Shown here one piece after another: positions 15,001 to 29,962 of a stretch of DNA of 64,000 nt. This stretch comes from Salticus scenicus. Lineage: Eukaryota; Arthropoda; Arachnida; Araneae; Salticidae. Made by a program: the position numbers and the translations under genes. The notes under the pieces were generated by a model. The model did not search any database and was not told where the DNA came from. It worked only from the letters and a program-made list of their open reading frames with translations. Every line of letters begins with the position of its first letter. Position 1 is the stretch's first letter. The stretch covers positions 244,939,436 to 245,003,435 of the forward strand of contig OZ005648.1 of the NCBI GenBank assembly GCA_963930645.1, in the 5' to 3' direction.

Positions 15001-15539
15001 ATCGAAATACATAAACACAATATCAAAAATATCACAGATTAATTAAAATAATAATAAAAAAAAAAAACATATGTACGCTAAATTCACATTTACCATTTAC
15101 TAGAGAGGACTAGAGAAAGTGCCGTTATTTTGAGATTGCCGGTTAATTGAGTGCCGGTTACGAGAGATTTTACTGTAATTAGATGAATGAGAAATAAAAC
15201 AATTCTACTTCTTTATAGGTTCTAGAATCTAATAAAGCAATTTTAAAATGAATACTGACATTTATGTTGCTGATGGAGAAAGATTGGGAAACCAAAGGCT
15301 TCTGCAGAGCTTTTAATTATCAATGGCTAGTTGGAGATAAGAACAGAGGAGTTATATACAAAATAAAAATCAGCGAGAAATATTGTATAATTCTATTTCT
15401 TTATAGTTTCTAGAATCTAATAAAGCAAGTTTAAAATGAATATTGACATTTATGTTGCTGATGGAAAAAGATTGGGAAACCAAAGGCTTTGGCAGAGCTT
15501 TTAATCGTCAATGGCTAGTTCGAGATAAGAAAAGAGGGG

Positions 15540-15580
<41 letters not shown>

Positions 15581-18500
15581 CAGCGAGAAATATTGCATAA
15601 TTCTATTTCTTTATAGTTTCTAGAATCTAATAAAGCAAGTTTAAAATGAATATTGACATTTATGTTGTGGATGGAGAAAGATTGAGAATTGGAACGCTTC
15701 CATTGTGCGTTTTATCGTCAATCGTTAGTGGGGATTTTATTTTATTTTTTATGATCGATATCCGCAATTTTTTAAAAAGCATATAATCCGTAATTTTTAT
15801 ATGTTGTTCATAATTATTGCCGTAAATCCGTAATAAACACAGACAAATCGTAATAATTGGCACCTCTATTTTAAGCAAGATTCAGGTCTTCAAGGTAAAT
15901 ATCTAAATTCTTTAGAAAATTTAAATATATAAAGCCACGAAAATTAATATATATATAAATAAAAGACCTCACTTCAGATTTACTGAGATGACTCTTCATC
16001 GTCGCGAAGTACTTTCAAATTAGGGCCCCCCCCCCCTCATTTTCAATGCAGGTCACTCCGTTCTGTGATTCTGTGAAGATTCTCTCAGGTGTACAAACAT
16101 CCTTCCTCTCTTTCAGGAGATGGCGCCAGGTGGCGTCTATACCTGTTGCTGGTTGGTCCAGGTTGCATGCACTGGGTTGGCTGATAATTTCTATGGTTTC
16201 GTGAAAGAGGGCATAATTGTAATTATTGTAATTAGCGATTTTTTCGGTGTTTTTAAAGTCAATTTCGATATTTTCATTTTTATAAGTTAGCGCAAACTTA
16301 TAAAAATGAAAATATCGAAACTGACTTTAAAAACACCGAAAAAATCGCTAATTACAATTATGCCCTCTTTCGCGAAACCATAGAAATTATCAGCCAACCC
16401 AGTGCATGCAACCTGGACCAACCAGCAACAGGTATAGACGCTACCTGGCGCCATCTCCTGAAAGAGAGGAAGGATGTTTGTACACCTGAGAGAATCTTCA
16501 CAGAATCACAGAACGGAGTGACCTGCGTTGAAAATGAGGGGGGGCCCCTAATTTGAAAGTACTTCGCACCGATGAAGAGTCACCTCAGTAAAGCTGAAGT
16601 GAGGTCTTTTATTTATATATATTAATATCTAAATTCTTTTAAGTCAACTTTTTTTTGTTTGTGCTTGAACAAAAAATGATTTCATGAGACAGAAAAAATA
16701 AAAATAAATAAACAAATAAAATCATTTGTCTTTACCTATAATTCTAAACTACAATAAAAATTGTAAGTTTATAATATTATTGTATCAGATGTTTATATAC
16801 TTAAATTTTGCCTTTTGCATTATGGAACAAATTTTTAATTTGTTAAGTGAAAAGAAATATACTTACATAGAATTTTATATGTATATTTTTCACTACATTT
16901 ATACTTTTTACATGCCTTCCTTTATTTATTTATTTTATATTTCATGTATCTTATATGCTGAGTCATATGTATACACTATTATTTTTTAATGCATTATTGC
17001 TTTAAAATTCTAATTTAAAAATGCAGACAAAAAAAAAAAAAAAAAAAAAAAACCCTAAAATCCACAAAATTCTAAAATCCGCACAGTCTCTGATCCAAAG
17101 CTGAGCAGATTTCTGAGAGTGTACTTATATATATATATATGTCTACCTCTTTTACTAACACTGTAACCTGTAAATGCAATGATCCTTCTTTCTCAAAATT
17201 TATTGACAGAGACCATGGACACATTATCACGGGTAATCGCAATATTATTGATAATTATCAATTAAAAAAATTCATGAAATTTGGCACCAAATTTAGACTT
17301 CCAGTTAAAACTAGCATTCCACAAATCTTTCAACAGTTTTCTTATGACCTAGATTTATTTACTTATAAAATATCTATTACTCATAATAAACCTATTGCCT
17401 ACTTCACTCAATGGAAAGTTTTAGTGTTACAAAAAATCAAAAATGCATTATTTATCAATTCTTCAAATCTGGTGATATTTAAAAAATCTGTACTTCTTAA
17501 CTAAATCAAATCACTACAGGATGACTTTGTGATCACTTATGTTGACAAATCACCTAATAATTATGCCATTATTCTTAAATCCTACTATCTCTCTATATTA
17601 AACTCTTCAATCAATAATAGTAACATCTTCAGTTTAACTAATAATAACCTTATTATTAATAACCGAAAAATACATAATTACTATAAACTACTTCAACTTC
17701 CCTTCAATAACTTTAATTATCCTTATATAGTTCTCATACCTAAGTTTCACAAATCTCCAATTAAATTTCGCACTGTCACTGTTGGGTGTAACACTTATAA
17801 CAACAATGCTAATAAAGCTCTACTGGATATTCTAAAACAAATTTACAAATGTACTTGCAAAGTTGATAATTTACACTGTCTTAAAAATAGCTTTCAATTA
17901 ATTCAATATATCAAATCGTTCGATTCAATAGACAATATTATGACTTTTGACTTTCAAGATCTTTTCAATAATATTGAGTTATCAGATCTTAGTAATATCA
18001 TTTACAGTCTTTTTCAAGAATATAAAGCTCAAATTAATCTTCCTTACAATTTTAAAGCAGAAAAATTTAAAACACTTCTTAACTTTGTTATCCATAATAA
18101 TTATATCTTCCACAACAACGATATCTATTTGCAACAATTAGGCATCCCACAAGGAGGTTGTAGCTCCAGTATTTTGGCAGATCTCTATCTTTATTATTAT
18201 GAAAAGCAAATTTGCAATGATGATGTTCGATTTTATCGTTACATCGATGATATTATTGTATTTTATCTCAACAAGAACTCACAAAATGGCTTTACCATCA
18301 ATTATCCACCTAATTTAAAGCTAACTCAAAATACTCTGACTAATCAATCAATTAACTTTTTAGATCTCAAAATAATCATCGATGGTAATAAACTTTACAC
18401 AGATATCTATGACAAACGGCAAGATTTTTGTTTTAATGTAAACTTATTTACACATTTTAATTCATGTCTGCATCTTTCGGTATTTAGAAACATCATCATT

Positions 18501-20047
18501 AACCATTTATTTCGAATTAATAATTTATGCTCTGCAAAGTTTAAAAACAAGAATATTAATAAACTGATCACAGCCACTGCTAAAATGGGTTTTCCTAAAA
18601 ACTTTGTATTTTCTATTTTATATCCTTAACCATGTCTCTGTCAGTACGAAAAAAAAAAGTAGAAGGCTTGTTGCATTTGCTTTGTATTACTATGCAAACT
18701 TTCATTTTCCAATAAAATTTCAGATTCTTCCTTTTTGAGTTGCCAACTATATTTAATGTTCTAATTATACTGTTAAACACAATGTGATAAATCGGTGAAT
18801 TTCATTGTGGCTACGTGGTTTCATTGTTGTTCATCTGCTTTGAAATTTTGCATTTTTAAATCCATATGGTTCCTGTTCTGGTTGTGGCAGGCTGGGGGAG
18901 TGTTGCCAGCGTAAAACTAGTGTAACCCCACAGGCAAGTCACAAGTCTTGCCGCCTGCCTCCTTCTTCCTATCTTGTGTTTCTTGGGTTGTTTTTTCATT
19001 AATTTTGATAAGTGTATGGTTTTAAGTTAAGATTTGTTGTTTTACTTTATTGATTCGTTTGTTTTGCAGGCTGTTAATTAATAGATCTGGTTTCTCTACA
19101 TTAGTGTATTTCATCCACTGATGTTTTTTTTTTTTTTTTTTTTTTTTATCTTATTGGTCATTGGTGTTTCAGTGATCTTGTATCTGTTGCTTGGCTTCTA
19201 GTATGCTTAATAGATCATCTTTATTATATATATATACTTTCACATGCCATTTATTTTAGATTTTCTCAATATTTGCGTTTCTGCTTTACACAAGTTTATA
19301 TATACGTGTGAAATAAAGTAGATTTCTAAGGCTTAAAACTATGAATGCTACAATTATTTAAATTTTCAATTTCCGTATAATGCATAATATACCTTGCAAG
19401 TTGAAGATACTTTAATTAATATATGTGTATATATGTATATATATATATAAGATAATAAAAATTATTTTTATAAATTTTAACTTACTTTTAATACAATCAT
19501 ATAAAGATGACCAGGTAATAATATTTCTTGATTCATAGGATTATCAGGTGTTTCTAAGGCACATTCATTTTTCACTAATGCAAACAATTTCTTAATCATA
19601 AAACTAAAATTTCAGAAAGAAATTATTTTAGAAATATATGATTGTGCAATCAATTTTCATAATATAATGCCAACATATATGCACATCAGGCACAAAAATT
19701 TCAAAAGTAAATTTTTTGTTAGCATATTCATACAATTTTAAGAAATATTAAATTTTGTAACATTTAAATGCTAATTTTTTAATTTTACTTGATTTTTAGA
19801 CTTCAGATGATATGAAACAACTAAGAATGCTACAAAATATACATTCATTTCAAAATTAAATCAAATATACTTTATTTCAAACTTTTTTTTTTTTTTTTTT
19901 AATAATAATTATTTCATTATTTTATTTCATTTTATTTATAATTTTTATTATATTTCAAACCATATACACATAGCAATTAACTCAAACAGAAAGTAAAATT
20001 CTTTTGATTTTCCAGGCATATTTAAAAAGCAACAGTAGCAAAATGAG

Positions 20048-20087
<40 letters not shown>

Positions 20088-21781
20088 TCAGGCATAAGGA
20101 CAATGACTTATTTTTTGTTTTATACAATAATAGAAAAAATGTTTTGTTAAAGTTGGAACAATTGATAAAACAGAACATACCTTTTTTATCCTCTGGCCAT
20201 TTTTAAAATGCATCTCCTCCAAAATTTAGTTAAACACTACAATGTTTATTTCTAAATAGGTAAATAATTATACAATGCTTCATTGTGGGTGGCCCTCTTA
20301 GGGAGGTTTCAGCGTATAACCTTCAAAATTTATTTGGCTAACCTTCAAAATTTATTTGGCTAAGAAAAATACCCTCCTGTGTCAACTTACTGTCAAGCTA
20401 TATACTTATAGAGACTGACCAGTGATTCTTAACTAAATTCCATTTAACTTTTCTCACACTTTTAGAACTGCACAAAGTACTTACAATATACGCTAACTAA
20501 TCTTTAAGAGAATTAATCAGGAATCATATCTAGTTCAGATTTTAAAAATTTCCAACACACTACAGCATCAGAAATAGAACACTTATTACTTTGAAAATGA
20601 TCCAGAGTGGTGGCTTTAGGTTTTAACATTGCTATCACATCTTTGGCATTATGTTTAATAGCCATGTTAAGGACTGATGCAAGAACCAATTTTATCTCTA
20701 TCTTTGTCTACTACTGCTACAAAAAGTGGCCATTTGTTTACATAACTGATAAGTCAATCACACATTGAGTTCCATCGAATTTTCTGTGGTAATACTAGAG
20801 ATGAGCCATCTGCTTTCTTATATGAAGCTTTTACAAAATCATGGCTATAAAAACAATTAATTATTTGAACAATGTGTTCAACAATATCGAGTAACTGCAA
20901 GTCTTTATAAAAACAAATCAAGTCAAATAAAATACATAATACATAACTACACTATTTTATTTCAATAATTTTAAATGCAGTATACTAATTATACTAATTA
21001 ATTCTTGTGTATTACAAAAATTTTGAATAGTTTAAAAAAATTATAGAATTCATAAATTTTAAACAAATTTTAAATTTTTGATAAAATTCATGATTTTTTT
21101 TTTTTTTAAAAGATAATCACAGAACCCTAAACGTAATGAGTAATTCCATAATTTATAATTCATCTGCACAATGATGTGAAATTATAAATAAATGTAAGGA
21201 CTTTCTTTACTGCTTCAACTTTTATTTGGAAAGTGCATTAAGATTTAAATCGAAAGTGTAAATACTTTAATAACTGTGTAGGATGTTCAAATAATGAAAT
21301 TAAATAGAAAGTAAATGTTATTATTTCGAATAGAGAAAAAAAATTTAGATGAATCATTGAGTGTTTTTTGCAATAAAAATATTGCAAATTTTACCCCAAG
21401 AAATAAATTAGACAAGATAGGAAAAAAGATTCAGGACTTTGTCAAATGAGAAATTCCATCTTCCAACTGAATTTGACATTTGAATTGAAAACTTAATAAT
21501 TTAAACTTGAAAAAATTAAGTTATCCAACAGTAATTTAATCTAGCAAAATTTCTGGCTTAATAAATCAAAATAAACTAAATAAAACTATCAAACACTTTT
21601 TGAATATTGAAAATTTAACTGTTGTAGAAATAACGGGTGTGTCGGAAAAAGAGAATTTTTCAGAACAACATTGTAACTATGCATAAGAAAAATGAAAGCA
21701 ATCAATGTGTAGCAGGGCACGAAATTTCAAATAAAAGTTCAGTGTAATTATAGATGGAATTCTTACACTATACAATGGTAC

Positions 21782-21812
<31 letters not shown>

Positions 21813-21846
21813 AGCAAAATTTTAAATCTTATGTTAACCCCTCTCT

Positions 21847-21877
<31 letters not shown>

Positions 21878-24800
21878 CGATAAATAATCTTCTTTCTTGA
21901 GACTTCAAAGAGTGTCAATTTGTTGAAGATTCATAAATAATGTGGCCGTCTTAAGAGTTACGAACTTCTACAATCCTTATTGCACTTTGTGAAAAACATT
22001 CAGGGAATATTGTTTGCTGCAGAAATTAACTGCTTAACTACAGGAACTCCTTTTTCTAATGAAAGCAAACTAGCTTTTTGAGACAATAATGGTATCTCCC
22101 ATGTAGGAGGAAGTTTAATCATCTGACCGTCTTACAAAAGGGCAAAATTGTAATGTTGTTTTCAGTAAACTGTTTTATAATGTATTAAAATGAAGGTTAG
22201 AGAAGAAAGCTGAAAATCTGGAATGCTCAAGACCAGAGTAATTCCAGATTTTTTGTCATTCTTAAAAAAAAATTATATGGATTTGCCTAAATATTCTGAA
22301 AGTAGGTAAATTTAAGTTTAAAATTAAATATTAGGATTCATTAACATTTAGTTTGATATTTTTATTTTAACTAGTTAAAAAAATTAATATCTTATTAATA
22401 TTTTCTGTTTCAAATTGAATAAACAAAAATAAATTAAGGCAATGATATAATTAACTTAGCACCGTTTATAACGTCTTTCGAGGGCCTGATGTAAAAGGAC
22501 GTATTAATGAAAAGACATAGAATTGAAATTTTAATAACAACACTTTGATTACTACATATTTAATTACACTTAAGCAAAATTCATATGAAAATACTAATTA
22601 ATAAAGTTTCTTAAATTAGTAAATGTATATTATACTTTTTTAAGGCAATAATTAATTTTAAAAAAATATATATTATAAAAAGTGAGAAAAATCATACTAT
22701 TAATGCACGACTGGGTACTAATTACATATATCATCTATCATATATTGAGTATCATAGTACATTTCTTAAGAACTATATGAACACATTTTGAATATTAATT
22801 ACATATATTGCGTATTTTTAATCAATATTAACGGCGTATAAACAAAGAATTTTTGCATTAAAATGAATAGGAATGAATCGGGACTTCACTAAAAGGATGC
22901 ATAAATGTAAAATACGTATAAATGAGAGACAGATAAATGGTGCTTTACTGTATAACATTAATTAATTTATCAGTTGACATTTTATTTTGTTAAATAATAT
23001 ATATATTTATTTTATACATCCAAATAGAGGTCTGCACGGGCTGGGTTTGGGCTGAAATTTTCAATTTGCTCTCGGGGCGGGGCGGGCTTAAAATTTTTTG
23101 TAGGCTCGGGCTCAATATTTTTGTGTGCACTCGGGCCGGGCCGGGCCTGGAGAAAATTTTATGCCCGAGCCTGGCTCGGCCCGAATCTTTTACTAGATTT
23201 CTCGTTAATCAACGAAAAAGGAAAATGATAAAATACTTTTTCAGTCATTTATTTTACATAATATTACAGTCTGGTATGTCACATAAAATTTTATTTTGTT
23301 AAAAGATGTCTGTAACTTCAATTTGTCTATCAGCTTGTCTGTTTGTGATCCGATTTTCCCCAAATGTTTTAAACATGTCTCGAAATTAATATACTTTATT
23401 TAAAGTAATATTAGATGGTTTCCATTTCAAAATAATATGCATGTTATTACCAGTTTGCATACATGTAACAAACAAAAGAAATTAGATAAGTCACTGTATA
23501 TAAGACTTTGTTTTCTATGGTCTGTAGTGTTTAGGTGGTATGAAGGCTATAAAAATCCTTCCGCTGTAACTTTTCCTCTAAGGCTTCTTTTTCTTTTCTC
23601 CGGGGCATTGGATGAAAGTAGCATCATTTTTAGCATGTGCAAAAACATCTTTTCTATTAATATGGTTGGATTACCATTAAAGTTTTTTTTATCGGATCAC
23701 ATGAAAGATTTGGATACATTACGGTATACAACAGGAAGTGGTTGAAAGTGTATTTTAGTACTATTAACCATTTTAAATATCTTCTTATATTGTTTGTCAA
23801 TGCTAATATTTTCGATTTGACTTTCTGTCTGTCTGTCTTTGTGCCTTCTGTACGTTTGTAATAATGAAATACTCTTTATATATATAAATATCTTGTAAAC
23901 ATTCAGCAGTTTTGTTAAAGAACTTTCTATTGCTTAGCTATATAAAACCTCTGCAAAACACACAGCTAAAAATCTTTTTCGTAAAAAGGCATTTTTTTTC
24001 TTGTAATTTTACATATTTTCGAATCGGGCCTGATTTTATCGCTTTTTGCTCAGGCCGGGCCGGGTAAACAAACCTTTCCAACGGGACGGGTCAGGCTCAG
24101 GCGTGAAAATTTCGGCCTGTGCAGACCTCTACATCCAAATCTCAAAAATACAGAATGCATAATGCTAAATGTGATTTTTTAATTTGGTTATAACTTTTTC
24201 TGGATGGAAGCACCAAACAATTTTCTGAATTTTTAATATGAATGATTTCTATTAAAACTTTCTTTAAATATCTAATTTATCTTTAAACTTATTTTTAAAT
24301 TTGTTTTGTGAAATTTTCTAGCTTATAATTTTATCTTTTTACATAAGAATTTTTTAGAAGAGGTAAAATCAGTGGGCATCTCAAAATCTTTAAAAAATTC
24401 TTTTTTCTTACTTTTGAATATTATTAGTTTTTCATTCTGCCGATAGATGGCTGCAGAAATAATTTTCATTAGTAATTCTGAGTCGTCAGTGTTCATACTC
24501 AAATATGGGAAAAAAATTCCCTGAGTTTTCCAGACAACATTCAAGAAAATATTAGCGACATTTTATAAGAAATGCTCCTCTAGAGAGGAGAAAATACATC
24601 TACTTCGACTGTATGATGTTATATTACTACTGATCATGATAGAAATTTAGGTAGAAATCATTGTTTACATGAATATTTTCATACTTAATCATTCGAATTT
24701 TGATATGTAGCTAAACAAGAAAAATATCATTTGACGGAAAAGAAATACTTGTTTTTCCAGGTTTTATAATAGATTTTCCCTGACATTTAATGAAAACTTT

Positions 24801-24964
24801 TATTTTCCTTGAGTTTTCCCTGGTATTCCAGGTTTTCCCTGAGTAGTATGAACCCTGGTTGTGAATTAGGAAAAAAAAATGAAAATGCTGTTGAAATGTC
24901 AGATAAAGTTTATTTTTAATAAGCTTTATCTAATATTTCAAGTAAATTCACATAATTAGTTATA

Positions 24965-24999
<35 letters not shown>

Positions 25000-27900
25000 G
25001 TTGAGGATGATGATTAATGCTATGGAAAATATCCAGTTTTTTGGAATCCGTTTTTTCGGCTTCTTACTGTATAACATTGTGATATTAAAAACAAAACTAT
25101 ATACTGGAAGGTGAACCACATGACTATTATATACAACCGTCACACATCAATACAAGTAAAACATTTATAATTAAGTAATTTTAAATTATAAGTGTAGTGT
25201 GTAAAAAAAAAAAAAAACAGCTCAGTGAACGGATATATCCAACTGCAGTAGTCTGAAGGATGAGAGATTCAAAATTATCAGACTGTAGAAAATTCCCAAT
25301 GTTAATTCCCTCAGTTCATAATTTTACCTGTATTATTCAGTGGCATACCAAGAGTGGGGCAGAGAGGATGGGCTGCTCCAGACATCTGGTTATGAAGGGC
25401 CTCCGAAGAAACTTAACCATTAAGTATATGTATTTGGTAAAGTCGTCGTACCATTATTTGAACCTGAAACATTTGCAGGGGTGAAACTAACTAACATTCA
25501 AAAACCCTGAAAACGGATACTTGCATGCAGATAGAGTAGCTTTATTAATGATGTATCATATTGCTACCTATAATAAGTGATATTTGAAGGATTCATAATA
25601 CATTATAAGGCAAATCAAACATTCAAAATGGGAAATTTCTATACAAACAAAATAATTTAACATAGAATTTAGAGGCAGCATAATTTTCAAAAATCTTGAA
25701 TTCATGGGTAGCCCCTGAAAAGTTTCACCCCTGCATTTGCTGCAATTCAAGTGTAAGATGCAGTTTCCTGTCTAAAGAGACTTAATGGTACAAAAAGTGA
25801 CCATAGAACAACAACTCCAAAGCCAAAAACTCATTTAGGCAGCGTCTGACTAAAGCAGGGCAAGTAAGCCAAACCCCTGGCCCTCTTGTTGGGTTTGTCT
25901 TTTGAATCAATCTTAAAACTTACTTCAATGTCTTTTTATAGTAAGTAATTTAAGTGAAGTGCAAGCAAGCCTCAATACAGGAGAGGCTCCAATTAGGCAG
26001 CCCCTGTGAGACTTTCACCCAGGGCCTCGAGTGTTGTAGGTATTATTAATAAACATCAATTTTTTATATTTCCATACAGATCTTGATGCTACCTTGGTAA
26101 TAAAACTAAATAAAGTAAATATGACTAAAATTCTTGATACCAGGGGACATAAATATTGTAAAATTTTTAAAGACTGCATTGTTTGTCAAAAAATATGTGT
26201 TGGAGATGTGTAACATTACATGGCAGATTTGCCTTCTGCAAGACTAAATACTTAAAGAGTTCTTAAAAACATAAATACAGATCTCTATGGTCCTTTTCAG
26301 GTAAAACCTTTACCAGGAAGATGTAAACAAATAAGAAAATGTTTTATTTCTATTTTTATATATTTGCTTTAAAAGTAATCCATTTGGATGGTTGTTATTG
26401 ATTTGTCAACTGAATTCTACTTTGGAGCTTTAAAATGATTCACAGCAAGAAAAAGTTGTCCAGTACAAATATACAGTGACAGTGGCATCAACTTTGTTGG
26501 TGTTAATACCAAGTTAAAAAAATTTTTAGAATGTTATTCAAACTTAAGATTAGTAGAGCAAAGGAATATAAATTATATCAATTAAAATTAGTACCTTGAT
26601 TCTGAAAATTTCTGAACAACAATCATAGGACTCATTAAGCTCTGGGCCCAATAGCAACAGTTTTTTTGGCTAAGAAGAATCAATATATTGATTTAAATCA
26701 CTATATTTCAGAACTTTATTTAACTGGGAAGAAATAAATAATTATTTAGCTAATGAAGTTATTAATGGATTTTTAATCCACCTACTACTTTACATTTTGG
26801 AGGACTGTCGTAGATAAGAGTTAAATCTTAGAAATTTCATTTATGCACAGTAGTTGGTAACACTATAAACAATGAAGAATCCCTTACCCTCATTGTGCAA
26901 ATCTTTACTTGCAGTGCCTGATTGATATGGATTTTACCTCAATTCCTCAAATAGATTGAGCTGTTGGTAGTTGGTTAACCAAAATGTTCGTTTACAAATT
27001 CAATTTATTGCCTAATAATTGCGGCAAAATATTTTTGCAGTTCAATGGGAATTTGGGATTTGGTTTCTTGTTCTGGGTATTTTGGATGTTGATATACAGC
27101 CTAATAATTTAAAAAAAAATCCAGAAATTTTTGATAACTTATCATATTTTAATACATTTCAAACCCTTTTTTTTTCTTTCGGGAATTTTAGAAATATTAA
27201 AACATGTACTACACTTGTAGCTTTATTTTAAATGTAGGTTTGATAATAAAGCAAGGTTTTAAAATAAAATTTTTTGAAAATCATAAACCACATCGAAACT
27301 GACACTCTTATTTTCTAAAACCAAAACATTATATATTTATATGATAATACTTACACAAGCAAGTTAAATTTTTCTTTGAAATCATCAAGATGGATACATA
27401 TGCATTGACTGAAAAAAGTAAAATAAGTATAACAGGTTACATATTTTTTACAAAAGTAATATTTAAAATTGAAGTTAAAGTTATTAAATTAAGTTGATTA
27501 CATTATGGAGTTTTTAAAAATTATTTTCGATATTGCAAGAAAAATTAAAGATTTTATAACATTTATATTTCACAAATGGCTGAATTAGATTTTATTAATT
27601 TTTCTTGATGTACATAAATTTTGTAAGTTATAATATGTTCAACAGTTAGAGCATTGGCCTATTATATTTAGCTCTCTAGCCATCACTACTTATGTTTGAA
27701 ATTTTGCTTTTCCTTGCAAAAAGTGAGATAATTTTTAAACAATTAATATATATATATATATATATATAGCAAAGATAGTAAATATTAAACACATTTTTAA
27801 AACTATCTCTTTTATTATATTAAAATGAAGTTCACACAGAGGAAAAAGCAGGAAAAAGATTGATTTAAAATTATTTCAATGGAGATAAATTACAACAAAC

Positions 27901-29929
27901 ACACACATATTTAAATAGGGGGGATACATTAAAAAATAATGTTAATGTGATTTACTCCAATTAAAATAAAAAAAATCTGGAGTGGCTTCACTCGACTTTC
28001 TGAATCTTAAGTAATCAACAGTTGTATAAATAAATTAAAGTAAGACAAGACATTAAAATAAATAAAAGTGAAAATTATAATAGGATGTTTGAGTATTTTT
28101 CTCCATTGTTTAATTTTATGCTATTGTACTTCAAATAATGTGAGCCCATAGATCATAATGATAAAGAATTTTTCATTGTGTCCCTGCAAAAATCCATAAG
28201 TACTAGATTCACCAAAATCTATACAGTTTGTGCAGCAGTGACCTATAACAGGTGTATAAATTTTCAGTTCAGACGAATAAGGTGTTTAGACACTATCACA
28301 CTTTTTTGGCCCATAGACCATGATGATAAAAAATTTTTCTTTGTGTTCCTGTAAAAAAAAAAAAATCTATAAAAGCTAGATTCACCAAAATTTATAACAT
28401 GTGTATAAATTTTCTGCAAAGACAGTTAAGGTGTTTAATGCTGTCGCATTTTAAAAATTTGGTCCCATAAGGCCATAATGATAAATGAATTTTTTTATGT
28501 CCCTGTAAAAAAACTATAAGTTCCAGATTCACCAAAATCAATAGGGTTTGTGCTATGGTGACCTATTATATACGTACGAAATTTCAGCTCATTCTAACAA
28601 ATTGTTTAGGCGTTATCGTGTTCAGTCACACACATACATACATCATCATAAAAATAGTAAAAATAAACCCAGGGGACCTAAAAATGTATAGAAACACCAA
28701 AATCGCAAAGTCGGATTTTTAACACGATTACAATATTTTCCTTACATATGTATGTTTGGAAAGTAAAAATGTCAAATTATTTATTTGACAAAACATAAAT
28801 ATAATAATCTTATTAATAAAAGTGAAATGATTTTGACTGTCAGCTGCCCACAGAAAAATCTACCTCACTTACAGGCATGACATTTGGCACACAGATAGTT
28901 TATGATGTCACCATGTGCACCTCAAAGCCAGATTTTCAAATTTTTAATTAGGAAGAAAATTACATATGTTAATACAATTTAATTAATAATTCTAATTAAT
29001 AATTTAATTCTATTTAATAATAATTAAATTTATCAACATTTTTCTTTGCATTGTAATTTCAGCCTGTTGCCAATAAAATGCTTGCAATTTTTTATTTCAT
29101 TTATCTTTTCTAACGTTAAAAGAAACATTTATCTTAACATGAAAAATAATAATAATAAAAAAAAAAAGTTAAAATTAAACTTGTATCATAAAACAATTCT
29201 GATAAAACTGACATCATAGCTTCCTGATTTTATTTTTTTACAAAGTAATGTGGTTACAGCTTCCCTTGGTGACTTTTAATATTTTTTATCATTTTTGGCA
29301 ATGAATAAAAATATTTAAAGAAAATTTTTAATAATTTTTTACAGAAAATCCAAAGGACGATTAACACAGGAATGCTTGGCTCCCACCGTCCGCCAGTGAC
29401 ATTACACTTCGCTTGCGTATTGCATAATTAAAGATCTTGGCAAGAAATGAAGTTTGCCAACAGGATCCTATAGAGTAGCTATTCTCTAATGTGAATGCAT
29501 ATTTAGTTTATTTTAATAACTTATTAATAAAACCGAAATAGCACCAGTCTTCCCATCTGTGAAATGTCGCAGGAAAAATCTACCACTTACAGATGTGAAA
29601 TTTAGCACACACATTGTCTGGAATGCCTCCGTGTAATCCTCAAAACCGAATTTTCAAATTTTTAATTAGGAAGCACTTTATTAATTAAAACGTGATTAAC
29701 TATTGAGGTTTTCCCGAAATCTTCCCTTTCATACTCCAAGGTGAAAATTGAAGATTTACTGTTTCTTCAATCAATTCACTATAAGGTACTATAAAATATC
29801 CTTTTTACTTTCTCTTACCCATAAGGTAGAGAAAGTATTGTTTTAGGGTCAAATTTTTGAACGTCAGTTTTTGTTACATTTACACGTTTTGAGGTTCCCT
29901 GAATCCGAAAACATGTTTTTAGCAGTTGG

Positions 29930-29962
<33 letters not shown>

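Larger units (their letters stand above)
13522..15868. mobile_element. hAT-like element with 6-bp duplication and internal tandem units
   Basis: Termini TAGAGGTGTCAA and TTGGCACCTCTA are flanked by TTTTAA at 13516-13521 and 15869-15874. The interior holds three to four diverged units of about 200 bp containing GAGAAATATTG and TTCTAGAATCTAATAAAG. The pogo MITE at 14126 splits the first unit. The subterminal right end repeats CCGTAAT. The interior is shared with the element at 51032. Confidence 0.8.
13376..17122. mobile_element. possible outer pogo-like element
   Basis: Next to TA microsatellites, GTAGATTCCCAGAAATCCGC at 13376 resembles the reverse complement of GCAGATTTCTGAGAGTGTAC ending near 17122. 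The match is about 16 of 22 bases. No transposase remains. If real, it is the host into which the hAT at 13522 and the palindrome at 15914 inserted. Confidence 0.3.

Noticed and set aside
16726..16989. 87-codon ORF rich in F, Y and I
   Set aside because: Composition is that of AT-rich noncoding DNA, with no motif.
17947..18141. 64-codon ORF overlapping the RT
   Set aside because: It is in another frame of the RT coding sequence and recurs in copy 2 only because the DNA is conserved.
23437..23745. 102-codon ORF inside hAT copy A, similar to one at 35973-36260 in copy B
   Set aside because: The two frames diverge after a frameshift and match no transposase I know. Conservation is explained by the copies being recent.
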